From Amborella trichopoda (lineage: Eukaryota; Streptophyta; Magnoliopsida; Amborellales; Amborellaceae), in contig NW_006499997.1 of assembly GCF_000471905.2 (NCBI RefSeq), forward strand, positions 890,077 to 954,076: 64,000 bases of DNA. Reading direction: 5' to 3'. Below are positions 13,198-24,419 of the stretch, piece by piece. The notes under the pieces were generated by a model. The model saw only the letters and a list, made by a program, of their open reading frames with translations. It did not search any database and was not told the DNA's origin. Position numbers and translations under genes: made by a program. Numbering within the stretch: position 1 is the first letter of the stretch; every line of letters begins with the position of its first letter.

Positions 13198-13450
13198 GGG
13201 AAAATATCTTTGTAGACCATGTTTTTAGGTTTCATTTCTCAACTGACCCAAAGTTTCAAAACATATATGGCAGCAGAGATTCCATCTAGTATATCGTCTA
13301 ACCATCTAGACTAACTTTATCCACTTTAACCCCATCTTTTTAGCCCAAACAAATGTAAAAAAGACATGCCTTTCTATACCCCCTTCTCTCTCTCCTTGTG
13401 TTTCTTCCCAAACTTCCCTTGTTCTCTCCTTGTGATTCTCTCCAAATCTG
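13198..13450. repeat. One arm of a foldback MITE family
   Basis: This stretch matches the left arm of the foldback element at 27284-27812, including 'TTTCAAAACATAT', a GGCA(G/T) AGAGAT segment and a pyrimidine-rich stretch. The opposite arm is not seen to its right, where a GA microsatellite begins, so this is a partial copy inside the Harbinger-like element. Confidence 0.55.
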
Positions 13451-13454
13451 GGTG

Positions 13455-13460
<6 letters not shown>

Positions 13461-13500
<40 letters not shown>
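13461..13500. repeat. (GA)n microsatellite
   Basis: Twenty uninterrupted GA units. Confidence 0.98.
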
Positions 13501-13504
<4 letters not shown>

Positions 13505-13749
13505 GAAGGAAAGATATTAAAATTATATTACAAAACGCGGTCGTGATCCATGGGCTAACATGATTGAATCTGGCCGTTGGGCTCACACCATTCCATCAAC
13601 CCATGGGCTAACATGATCTTTTCCCTTATGTTATATGTACAATATATATTTTATTTTTAAATTATTTATATATATGTTTAACATATAAAATGTATATTTT
13701 TGTCATATATGATATATATTTATGTAATACAAGATATTTATATAATGGG

Positions 13750-13976
13750 ATTTTATACAATGAGACCATTTATCTTTGGTACAAGAAGCTCACAATTACT
13801 TATAACCATCCGATGTGAAATCTGATAGCTTAGATGTATCACAAAGTGCGAGAAATTTTTTTTTAAACTTTGGGTTTGGTCGATGAAATAAATGCAGCCA
13901 CTCAACTTCACATCCAATGGTCAAGATTAATTGTGACCACCTTGTACCAAAGGTAAATGGTTTCATTATGTACTTT
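13750..13976. mobile_element. Foldback MITE, copy 1 of a two-copy family
   Basis: The ends form a long imperfect inverted repeat of about 90 bp. The left end reads GAGACCATTTATCTTTGGTA and the right end is its complement with a few changes. A second copy lies at 26109-26334 in opposite orientation, judging by the asymmetric centre. There is no coding capacity. The superfamily is not certain; long inverted arms suggest a Mutator-like or snap-back MITE. Confidence 0.7.
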
Positions 13977-13979
13977 TCC

Positions 13980-14860
13980 TTACATAATACATATATAGTA
14001 ATTTATATTATACAATAAATAATATATTTTATTTATTTAGATATTGACAATATATATATATATATATATATTTAATTTATTAATATATATTTTATTATAT
14101 ATAATATATATTTTTATTATATATAGTATTATCATTATGTAATATAATATATTTTTATTATAAAATATAATATATATTTATGTAATATAATACATTTATG
14201 ATAGATATTTGCAATATGTATATATATATATATATTATACTGTTTTATATTTAATATAAAAATAATATTGAAATAACATTTAAAATATTATAATATATAT
14301 TTTATCATGGAAAATTGTTTCATGCGGCCCCTTCCCACATTTCTACATTTGCTCCTTTGCATTATAAAGCATCCATCTTTATGAGGTCCAGCTAAAAAGA
14401 ATTGAAACTAACGGTCCCAATGTCTTCTTAATAAAATTATTATTTTTAATTTTTAAAATTTATTTATTTATTTATATTCATGATCTCCATGTTATAGATT
14501 ACATGTCCTTAAAAATTGGGTCTGAAAATCCATCTCAAAAATAGATTTTTAAGAGTGAACTCATTTCTACATGGGCTCATAGAAACTGTCATTTTATTAT
14601 ATAATATACAATATATGTTTTTTTATCTAATGTTAATATATTTATATTATATATAATATTTATATATTTATGTAATATAATATGATATATTATATTTTAT
14701 TTATGAAATAGATATCTACAATACAATATATATTATATATTATTTTATATTTAATTTAGAAAATAATATTTAAATAACATTTAATATAGAATGTCGTAAT
14801 AATACTTTAATAGTATTTAAATAAATATAACTATATATTCCAACACGTTGTTAAACACAT
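13980..14860. repeat. AT-rich low-complexity stretch
   Basis: Dominated by TATA/ATAT tracts, including a pure (TA)n run near 14050-14070 and another near 14220-14236. It lies inside the Harbinger-like element. No gene is seen. Confidence 0.8.
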
Positions 14861-16460
14861 AACTAGATCTTCTTTAACATTCTAGCAAGTTATCAAACAC
14901 AAACACCGAGAACTTCCTTCTGAGATCTTCTTTCTTCCCTGTGAAGAAGAACTTCCAATTTCTAGGGAACATTTACTTCCAGTTATCAATCAAGCCCTTA
15001 GTTTCGTTGGTATGCGGCAATCACATAAAACTCCCGATGCATATCTCTACTTTGCCCACGTAGCTCTAATTCTATGTACGATATCTTCTTCAACCTCTCC
15101 ATTCTCATGGATTATCGACCCAGGATATCAAAAATATTTTCTTATAGGTATTTGTTGGCCATCAATCTTAACTAGTTCCTTGTTTCTACTGCAATTATTA
15201 TTAAATTTGCATTCCATATATTCTATCTTAGTTCGGCTTATTTTAGAACCTTTAGATTTTAGAGTATCCCTTCAAAGTTTTAATTTTGCATTAATGCTGT
15301 CTCTAGTATTGTCAATCAAAACTATGTCATCCGCAAACAACATACACCACAATACCTCGTCTTGTAGGTGCCTAGTTAATTCTTCCTTAATAAAAAAAGG
15401 AGATATGGGCTCAGTGTTGACCCCTAATGTACGTCTATTGTCATTGAAAGCTCACTTATCTCTCCATGAGTTATCCTTATACTTGTTTAGCACTCCCTTA
15501 TACATATCTCTCATCATGTCAATATAGGCTCTGGAGACTCCTTTTTTTTTACAACACCTACTAATTTAAGTCTCTAAGTATCATACACTTTCTCTATATT
15601 ATTAAAGACCATGTGGAAATCTTTTTCCTTCTTCAACTATTCAATCAGTTGCCTAAGTAGGAAAATGGTCTTAGTTGTTGACCGCCTTAGCATAAAACCG
15701 AATTGATTTCCTGATACACTTGTTTCATGCCTTGGATGTTGCTCAATCACTCTCTCCTACAGCTTCATAGTGTGGTTCATAAGTTTGATCTCGTGATAGT
15801 TTATACAATAGGTATCACAATACTTTTTCTACATTCGTTTGACATTTTTTCTGTTCTCAACACCTTGTTGAACAACTTCGTCAGCCTGCATTTGCCAATC
15901 TCCCCCATGCACTTCCAAACCTCTATCGGGATACCATATGGTCCTAAAGTTTTTCCTATCTTCATCTTTCTGAAAGCTTCTTTTACTTTAGATATCTTAA
16001 TCCTACTAATGTATTCATGATCTCTACTATTTAGAAGGAAACCACCCTCGAGGTGAACTAGCCTTAGGTTGATTTTTTCTAGTGCCATTTACTAGGGTAT
16101 CCTAGTATTAGGAGCACAGTCCATATAGTATTATAAATATAGTAATTTGATTTTTACAAAATTCATTTTTTTAAATGTAACACATCTAACCATTTTATAA
16201 TACTTTAGTATTTTTGTTCTCCTTTGATTGTAGTTTATATTTTTAATTAAGTGATGAAGAATTTTGAAGAAATTGAAACTCTATAGAAGTTGAGAAATCT
16301 AATCATTGTGTAATTTATGGCCATCCTTTTCTGTTGAGTAAAAAATATTAGATAAGTATTAAGTTGAAGCTCTAGATAACTTGTGACCTGCTAAAGAGCC
16401 CAAAAAGGACAATATAGTCTACCACCATAGGGAATTATGTGTGAACAAAAAATGCAACTA

Positions 16461-16546
16461 ATATATTATAGGATACTTAGAAGTATCAACTAATTCTTCA
16501 AAAATATATTACACGATACTTAGAAGTATCAACTAATTCTTCAAAA
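16461..16546. repeat. 43-bp tandem duplication
   Basis: Two adjacent 43-bp units (16461-16503 and 16504-16546) differ at only two or three positions. Each contains the small palindrome GATACTTAGAAGTATC. Confidence 0.85.
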
Positions 16547-16559
16547 TAGCTATTACTTA

Positions 16560-17125
16560 GCATTATTTATTCCTACTTGTTCGATATGCCCAAAGAGCTT
16601 ATTGTAGTCTTTCAAGCCAATCTTGCTGGCTCTCTTTCACGGTTTTCTTCAAAACCTTGCAGAGGCTCTTGTTAAAGGCTCCCACTTGACTGGCCAATCG
16701 GGCGATGAGATCATTCTTAATCAGAGATCCATTATCGGATATAATCTTGTCTGGAACCCCGAATCGGTAGACGATATGATGGCACACAAAGTCAGCCACC
16801 GTCTTACCAGTCCACAGAGGTACAACTTGTGCCCATTTTGAAAAACATTCAGTGGCTGCCACTATGTAAGGATGATTTCCTATTGATATTGGGGTGATCG
16901 GCCCCAAGATATCCATTCCCCATTGAGAGAAACAGTGGCTCGGGTGACTGATGAATATAATCAGCGTGTATCTGACACGCATGACACCTTTTAGCATATT
17001 TAACTGCATCTTTTCCCATCATGGGCCAGAAGTATCCCATCTGATGGAGCTGATGATATAACTTAGGGCCAGAGTGATGCATGCCACATACTTTGGCGAG
17101 CTCTTCTAGCTCAAGGTTCAAACTA
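16560..17125 (-). pseudogene. Ty3/gypsy integrase remnant
   Basis: Reading leftward, the N-terminal zinc-binding domain is seen first (His pair in 'MHHSGPKLYHQL' and Cys pair in 'CHACQ', 17121-16950). The catalytic core follows in another frame (17009-16599) with 'WGMDILGPI' and 'VPDKIISDNGS', giving the first two acidic residues of the DDE triad. The C-terminal part and the rest of pol are absent. Two frames are needed, so the copy is frameshifted. Integrases insert retroelement cDNA; this fragment cannot act. Confidence 0.8.
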
Positions 17126-17936
17126 GTGACCTATCAAAGAGGGCAAGAGGGAAAATATGGTCTACCACTAAGGTAATCTTGATCCCACATTGAACCTGCG
17201 TATACGGTTCAAAGGAATTTGGATCCAGTGTAACTAAGGATATCAATCCCTAATAGGAAGGGATGAGATCTCAGAGTTAAAAAATCTCACAGGAGCAAGA
17301 TTCTTCTTCTTTGCTTGCATGAGTGAGCTTTCGAAGTGCTTGGTTGTGATATTTTGGTAACTATGGTATTGTCCGAGAGGTTTTGGGAGGTTTCTTTAGT
17401 GAGATCCAAGGAATCTCTCCCCCCCATTCAGGGGAGATTGGAACTATCTACCTTGGCATCTTTATGCTTATGTAGTACTTATTATTTGTTGTTCTTCCTT
17501 ACTGATAACCATAGTTGTTGGGATCTCCCAACCTATGTGACGTTCCCAATCTAGAGCTCTGGGAAAGGGATCTTAAAGGGATCTAATTGGATCACAATCC
17601 CCTCTTTTTGGGATCTTAGTCCCCACCTTGATGACCAATATAACAACACACTGATGGCTTTCTTTAGTTTTACCAACTATCAATTCAATACTTTTATTGT
17701 AGTTATATAGCTTGTTGAATAAAGAGATCTTGGCTTTAAAGAGTGTCTATAGTCCAAGACTCTATATCAGTCTTCTGAAAGTTGGCATGGGCCTCGTAAT
17801 TGGCTATTGGCGGAGCCGAGTCGAGTGGTGCACATTAATAAAAAAGCTACAAATTGGAATAAAACTTGTTAAAAATAAAAATGAGTAAAAAACCAAACTC
17901 AACCATAAAGAGCATTAAAAGTTTAAAAACAATGAA
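17126..17936. other. Unassigned DNA beside the integrase remnant
   Basis: No gene is recognised. A block at 17128-17180 resembles 16381-16435 on the other side of the integrase remnant and might be part of flanking repeats. Confidence 0.3.
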
Positions 17937-17944
17937 AAAAATAT

Positions 17945-18866
17945 CAGTCTTTTAAAGTGCGGCCGCATCATGCCTAAGGTGGCAGCATATGCACTTTTTA
18001 GGGTTGCGGCTGCATATGCGGCACATATGCCGGTGCATAGTGCTCTATGTGCTATGCACCTACATACACTGCCCAGACTCATGGGCGAAAATAATGCCCA
18101 CAAGAGTGGGCATTAAGGTAATCCTCCCCCCTCCCCCCCCCCCCCCAACCCCGGGGAGGGGGCGTGTGGGGCACATTGGTTGGGTTGTCATTTGGGGTTA
18201 GCTTGGGCATTGATTTGAAGATGTTTGGCCATAGATTGGTTTACAAATCAAGGGTTTCAAGGGCCGAGAAGATATTGAAATTTTCTTCGATTAATAGGTA
18301 AGTTTTCATTTCCTAACACTTTTTCTTTGGGGCAATATCTTCACAAATCTGAGTAACAAGGATCGGGCTTGGAAATATGCAAAACTCATAAATCCAAAAG
18401 ATTGAAATTGTATTATTCGTAGTCTTTGTGGAAATACATATATTGGGGGTATTTTCTGACGAAAAGAACACCTAGCTTGTATTACTAGGAATGACAAAAG
18501 ATCTGGCTTGGAAATTGCAATTATGGTTTCTGGATGTTTATAATAATATGATGTCTTCTATAAAGTTGCTTTCAAGTTTCTAGTTTCTAGTTTCTTCTAT
18601 CAAGGAAGTTATAGTCTTTGTTAGCTGATAATATTGGAGTTAATTAATAAATTAAGTATTTAGTACATTGTTTTCGAACCTTATAGTTAATAAATCACCT
18701 CCACATTGTTTTCCATGTATTAACCTATTTTTTGAGATTTTCTGGAATGTTATTTTATTTATTGACTGCATCGGGTTGATGTGTCCGCATCTGGACAGCA
18801 TCGCGCCGCATCGTCATATGGCCCCCCCTACAGCATTGGGTCAGCATCCCGCATTTCAAAGCACTG
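17945..18866. mobile_element. Non-autonomous hAT element with exact 8-bp target duplication
   Basis: The left end reads CAGTCTTTTAAAGTGCGG and the right end, on the other strand, CAGTGCTTTGAAATGCGGG. It is flanked by AAAAATAT at 17937-17944 and again at 18867-18874, a perfect 8-bp duplication as hAT transposases leave. The left subterminal region is rich in short GC palindromes (GCGGCCGC and several GCATATGC-type motifs), followed by a C/G homopolymer tract at 18122-18170. At 922 bp it has no recognisable transposase. It differs from the hAT family at 1016-7079. Confidence 0.85.
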
Positions 18867-18874
18867 AAAAATAT

Positions 18875-20246
18875 AAAAGATGGAATTTGGAGAAATTTAT
18901 TAATAGCTGGAAATAACTAAGAAATTCTAAAAAAGGGAAATATAAAAGTAGAGCAAATGATGAAACAAATTCATAAATCATCAAAATTGTATAGGAACAT
19001 GTTCATACATTCATTTACTAAAGAAATGTAATTTTATATATTTATTTTTAATTTTTTTATTTACCGAGTTTGTAACTACTGCTCAGCTCGAAGTCCAAGT
19101 TACTTGGCATAGCCAAAGTTGATCTGCCAAGTCCTAGAACATTGCTATATATATACTCTTCAAGGTTGGGAGCATGATCCCTATAAGGTTGGGATCGAGA
19201 TTCCTAACATTTAAGGATCTCGATCCCTCACAAGTGCATTGCATGGTCAACTCTCTGAACCATAGGGATCTTCTATCCTTTCACTATGACTGGATCTTGA
19301 TCTCTATCTCGTGCCAGATCTTCCTCCTGATTCCAATAGCTATGTTCCTCACAAAAAATGGTCCTCTGGTTCGCAAGCTTTATTGCAAGAACTGCATTTG
19401 CCTTGCGTTTCTACTCTTAAAAATCAGTTCGTTCGTAATTCCTAATGAACTATGCATCTTTACATAAAAAATGAATGATCTATCGTCATCCTCTTCTCCT
19501 ACAAGAAATCCTAGGCACTTGCAATGAATAAGTCCAAGGGCGGATTCTGCCCTCATCTAAGGATTTGAGTGATCAACTGAGCCTATATATATTTTTTGGT
19601 TAAATAGTGTGCATTTAATATAGGTAGCACAAAAGATTGCATCGTAGCATTGTAACTCTTGCAGGATTCTTTTGCTTCCATCCAGGTCCATGGGGCCGGT
19701 CACTGTGCTATTTTTGTATTTTAGCACTTTTTCGTCTATGGTGTGTCATGCCCTGAGTTATTGAAGGCTAACATTTTGAGGCTCAATGATAAATTAGTAA
19801 TGACCAATATAAAGACTTGCATGAAACGATCAACATGACATTGAGGTCCTGATGGATAAGTGCATTGTATTCACAGCTCAAAACTATCGGATGATGCTTG
19901 GTTAAAAGACAAGTGTATTGTACAGTAATCTTCTCTTCTAGATTATTGGCGAGGGTCGGCATAAAACCTAGCCTAGGTCAAACTTCCACAAATGTTATAT
20001 TATTCTAATTTTTTTAAGATCTATTCCACTAAAATTTGTAATTTTTCCCGAACACTATGGATTTAACATATCCTTATTTTATTATTCTTTCAGTCTGAAT
20101 CTTTTCAAGCTTTTTTTTCCTGCTGAAGTTTTCTCATACTTGGTATTTGGCCTGAGAGTACACCTTGGTTTGAGTTTCATCTTATTGGCTTTCTTTACTT
20201 TTGTTAAGCTTACAGCTTACCATTTCTGACGCTTGTTTCACTGCAG
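18875..20246 (+). other. Intron-like DNA upstream of the TOPLESS exons
   Basis: The stretch is T-rich and ends in a pyrimidine-rich tract and CTGCAG acceptor directly before the first recognised TOPLESS exon. No earlier TOPLESS exon is seen here. I take it as the 3' end of a long intron. Confidence 0.6.
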
Positions 20247-22557
20247 GTGTCTAGGTTGATCTATACTAATTCAGGAGTTGCCATATTAGCATTAGCTGCT
20301 AATGCCGTCCACAAGCTTTGGAAGTGGCAGCGTAATGATCGTAACACAACGGGGAAGGTAAAACGAAGCATCTAATTGTGCAAGCTCTTAAATTTCAATA
20401 AAGTTTGCTAAATGATGTGCTTGATTACATAAACTTCCAGTCTTACTTACCCAAAAAAAACTTCCACAGTCTGTTAAAATAAGTACTTGATTGTGTAGGC
20501 GACTGCCAGTGTGGCACCACAGTTATGGCAACCATCTAGTGGCATATTGATGACCAATGAGAATGCTGAGACAAACCCTGAAGAAGCTCTACCCTGCTTT
20601 GCCCTGTCAAAGAATGACTCTTATGTAATGTCAGCATCTGGAGGGAAAATCTCTCTCTTCAATATGATGACATTTAAGGTCCCTCTCTCTCTCACACACA
20701 CAAACACACACAAAATATGGTGACATTTATCTGTTCCTTTTGGATATGATGTTTATTTGATTGCAACTTGGTGTATTCAGACGATGACGACCTTCATGGC
20801 CCCTCCACCAGCAGCTACATTTCTTGCATTCCATCCTCAGGATAATAACATCATTGCCATCGGGATGGATGATTCTTCGATTCAGATTTACAATGTCCGA
20901 ATTGATGAGGTACGTCTTTCACTTACAAGAACAAATAAATATGATACATCTCCCTCTCTCACTGGGCAGTTTTAGTCTGCCTATCTTACATTTTGTAAGA
21001 TGATTGCTAAATGCATGATAATTTTCTGAGAACATCGGTTTTTCAACCTTATGTACCATGTGCAATTTCTCCACAGGTCAAAAGCAAGCTCAAAGGCCAT
21101 CAGAAGAGAATTACTGGTCTTGCCTTTTCCCATGCCTTAAATGTGCTTGTCTCTTCAGGTGCTGATGCTCAGGTATGTCAATTTTATCAAGAAATGAAGC
21201 ATGATATAGCGATAAATGTATGCTTAAGTTTTGATGAGGATTTATTTGGGTTAACCAGGAGAGAATTTTGTGCTCTGCGACTTGTACGGAAGCTACGATA
21301 ACACATTTACAATTAAATTCTTGGAATGTTTAATAACTGGCATTTACTTTGCAGCTGTGTGTGTGGAGCACCGATGGTTGGGAGAAGCAGGCCGGTAAAT
21401 TTCTGCAGATTCCAACAGGGCGAGTGCCTGCTTCTCATGCAGAGACACGTGTCCAATTTCATCAAGATCAGATACACTTCCTTGCTGTACATGAGACCCA
21501 GATTGCCATTTATGAAGCATCTAAACTTGAGTGTCTCAAGCAGGTAGGCCATGTGTATACTGTCTCTGAGAATTACGTCATACCTGCATTTATATGAAGA
21601 CCTATGCTTGTGTAGTTTGCATGTGGAAATAAATGTGAGATGTAGCCAAGGTTGTTTGTGTTTCCATCTATTTGTATGCTTTTGATATTAGTTCTCTGGG
21701 ACATCAATGCTTGTTCCCGTCTGTCTCTTGACATGTGCATGCAAATAAGATTGCAAGAAGATGATGTCAGTTGCATGTATATTATCAAACAACTGTATAT
21801 GGGCACCCATATGATACTGTATTTTGTGATGAAACATATGATCTGTATTTTATGATGAAAAGATCCATTGTTTTAACTTGTATCTTCACAGTGGGTGCCA
21901 AGGGAATCGAGTGCCCCTATCACACATGCTACGTACTCTTGCGATAGCCAGTTGATATACACAAGCTTTGTTGATGGGAGTGTGGGTGTATTCAGTGCAG
22001 CTACCCTCAGATTAAGATGCCGGATCAACCCAACTGCTTATCTGCCTGCCAATCTCAGGTATAAAATTCACAATTCTACCTTGCATGCTATTGATAAAAA
22101 GATAACACACAAGCTGATAGATCCCTTTTGGTGCATAATCTCTGATTTGGATGGAGACCACCTAAGCACTTGCATTAGTTCTTGTATTATGGACTCTATG
22201 ATGTACATGGAGATGGTTGTATTCTCTCTCAACAATCTCACATGCGAACAAACACATGCATGTGATCTGCATTCTACAATGTACAATTAGATAGTTACTT
22301 TCTCCCTCCCCCACTATCTTACATGGATGTGGTTACTTGTTTGCAGCTCGAATACTTATCCACTTGTTATTGCTGCTCACCCCTCAGAGCCCAACCAGTT
22401 TGCACTAGGGCTTACAGATGGTGGGGTCCATGTTCTCGAGCCATTGGAGTCCGAAGGGAAATGGGGCACTGTGCCCCCAGCAGAGAATGGGCCTGGGCCC
22501 AGCATCCCTAGCGGTCCCAGTGCTGCCCCCCCCCAATCAGAGCAGCCTCCAAGGTGA
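20247..22557 (+). CDS. TPL/TPR: TOPLESS/TOPLESS-related transcriptional co-repressor, seven 3'-terminal exons
   Basis: Exons: 20247-20357, 20499-20678, 20781-20909, 21077-21172, 21355-21543, 21892-22058, 22347-22557 (stop TGA at 22555). All introns are GT-AG and all junctions keep frame; only the last intron splits a codon. The product is the C-terminal third of a TOPLESS-family Groucho/Tup1-type co-repressor, with the second WD40 propeller. Recognisable pieces are 'NAVHKLWKWQRN', 'SYVMSASGGKISLFNMMTFK', 'AFHPQDNNIIAIGMDD', 'KGHQKRITGLAFS', 'ITHATYSCDSQLIY' and 'LESEGKWGTVPPAENG'. The family acts in the nucleus, bridging EAR-motif repressors such as Aux/IAA-type proteins to histone deacetylation. 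The LisH-CTLH amino end, first propeller and promoter are not in the window, so the upstream intron would exceed 20 kb unless the gene is truncated. No base damages the frame, so I think the gene is alive. Which TPL/TPR paralogue it is cannot be settled from this part. Confidence 0.95.
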
Positions 22558-23400
22558 TGACTTCTAACTCAATTTAGGCCCACTTGTTCAGAGAGAGAAA
22601 GGGAAAGCATTCGGGTTTCTCTCTCCTGCGTGGCTCTTTTTATTTGACATGAGCTGCGAGGGCTTAGGATTGTTTAGGAATATACAGAGATGCAGCACCA
22701 ACGAACTATGGGGTCTCTTTGCTTTATATGAAATCTTTTGCAGGAGGCTCCCATCCTTTTCACGGTAAGTTATGATGAGTGTGGAGACAGAGAGATGGAG
22801 AGATTTGGGGGGGTTTTGATTAGGCTCATCACCTGTCACTACAAAATTTGAGAGATAATAAGAGTTAGGGTTTGGTGGAGGGTCTCTCAGTTGTCAACCT
22901 AGAGCTTTGCTTATTGTATCCGAGGCATTTTATGATTCGTTTGTTCAATTTTCATTTCACACATGATTCTCTCCGTCGCTGCTGTTTATATTTGCATTTC
23001 ACTGCTGAATATGTTTTCCACAAGGCAAAGTGTGCTGAAGTGCCCGGGGCGGATTGAAGGTTTGGTGGCTTTTATAGACATTTACATCTCTCTCTCTCTC
23101 TCACTCTCTCGCTCTCTCTCGCTCATTTTTCTTGCATAATATATGATAAGCAATCGGTTGGCCTGGTCCTGGAGTAGTGTGTTTAATACATGTTTAAAGT
23201 GAGAGACATGACATCCGTGATCTGGATTTTGTGCACCCTGAGATATATGAGATGGATAGCTGAAAAGCTTGTGTAGCCTTTGATAATTAGTAACCTTTTA
23301 TCAAACCTTGTGTAAACTTGAGAATGACGCATTTGATTCAGAAAAATGAAGCACCGCTCTAGGTTTTACCGTTTCCTATTTCTCTTTTAAGAATGTTGAA
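22558..23400 (+). other. Probable 3' UTR and downstream flank of the TOPLESS gene
   Basis: Non-coding sequence after the stop, with a CT-rich microsatellite at about 23084-23126. No canonical polyadenylation site can be fixed, so the transcript end is a guess. Confidence 0.4.
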
Positions 23401-24419
23401 AGTGCATAAACATCGAAATCCTTTGCTACGTAGTTCTAGTTTGCATGTTTATTAGGGGTTATTATGAATGTACTCTACGCATACAGTTAACGAGTTGGAT
23501 ACGAGACTGCTTTCTAGTCTGATTAAACTATATTCTCTTTACTTGCTTTTTTAGCAGTGATCAGGGTTTTAAAAAATGACGATCTGGATTAGAATCGCCT
23601 GATTCATATCGGGTTTGATGCATGGGTGACCATGATTAATGGATCCTTGGGAATGCCTCTTGGATATCTATTATTTTATTACTATTTCCTATTGATTTCC
23701 AAAGTGGCTGAATATCGTTGGTCTCTAATAGACACGGCCACCTAATTTGTTTTTTAAAACACTGGTGGTGATAATATGTTTAGGGGTTATCACCATTCGA
23801 TCCATGTTAGGGAAAAACATGATCCCACTTGTATTGATGGTACGGTATGAGGAAGTGTCATGTCGTGAATCTAGATAAAAAGAAGATTGCCTAGTTGGTA
23901 AAAAATCCATCAATTCAGGTTTTGGAATCACTGATTTGGTAGGTATTTGAGCTTGGGATTTGAGCCTGTTTCTTTACAAAACAGGGAATTGGTCTGCTTG
24001 TCAGTGGCTCGAGTAAATCCTGTTTATGGAGTTGGTGATCTGTGTAAAAGAATGGGCGCTTTTGGTTGTGTCGAGTTTTTTATTCTCCGATAAATCATCG
24101 GTCTTAATTGAGTATCACCAATCTAGGTCGGGAATTAACAATTTGCGTCTGTTCCATCACGTAATACTGGGTTTTAAATAGAAAAACATAGGTTCTCATT
24201 TTTTTTAATGTAGAGGCCCTCATTATTTTAGAATCTACAATAAGCAGCAACAAAAATAGAGGCCGTTGGGAACATTATAAGCGGCAATCTTTTCGAGTTA
24301 CCCTGGAAAGGAAAAAGATGACGTCCATCTTTAAATTTAAGTCCCTTTTGATCAAATCATTCTCACCTCACGTGACTTTGCGAAGACAAAAATGACTTTG
24401 GTTTATCTTTTAATAAAGG
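23401..24419. other. Intergenic DNA, nothing recognised
   Basis: No coding exon, RNA gene or clear repeat is seen. Confidence 0.4.

Larger units (their letters stand above)
12891..14997. mobile_element. PIF/Harbinger-like non-autonomous element with TTA target duplication
   Basis: Terminal inverted repeats are GGGCGTGTTTGATAAC (12891-12906) and its counterpart at 14982-14997, matching at 14 of 16 positions. The flanks are TTA at 12888-12890 and 14998-15000, the 3-bp duplication typical of PIF/Harbinger/Tourist. Both subterminal regions carry several copies of the motif GAACTTCC or its complement. The 2.1-kb interior is AT-rich, holds other MITE pieces and a GA microsatellite, and has no transposase. 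The RTE LINE reads on across the site once the element and one TTA are removed. Confidence 0.75.
12450..16090 (-). mobile_element. RTE-type LINE remnant split by a DNA transposon
   Basis: The right part (15001-16088) encodes, on the minus strand, RTE-clade reverse transcriptase beginning near 'AFRKMKIGKTLGPYGIPIEV' and 'KLFNKVLRTEKM'. The left part (12450-12890) encodes the RTE C terminus: 'SRLRWASHVQHKP', then 'GRLKRTWMEV' and an 'ALDRE' motif. The two parts join seamlessly across the 12891-14997 insertion. Open frames on the plus strand here, such as 15012-15527, are antisense shadows. The copy is frameshifted and inactive. RTE elements encode endonuclease and RT and end in short repeats instead of poly(A). 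Confidence 0.75.

Noticed and set aside
15012..15527. 171-codon plus-strand open frame
   Set aside because: It is antisense to RTE reverse transcriptase on the minus strand.
22323..22511. 62-codon frame overlapping the last TOPLESS exon
   Set aside because: It is a shifted frame; the correct frame gives the conserved TOPLESS C terminus.
22588..22839. 83-codon minus-strand frame after the TOPLESS stop
   Set aside because: It lies in the probable 3' UTR, has no recognisable domain and no supporting signals.
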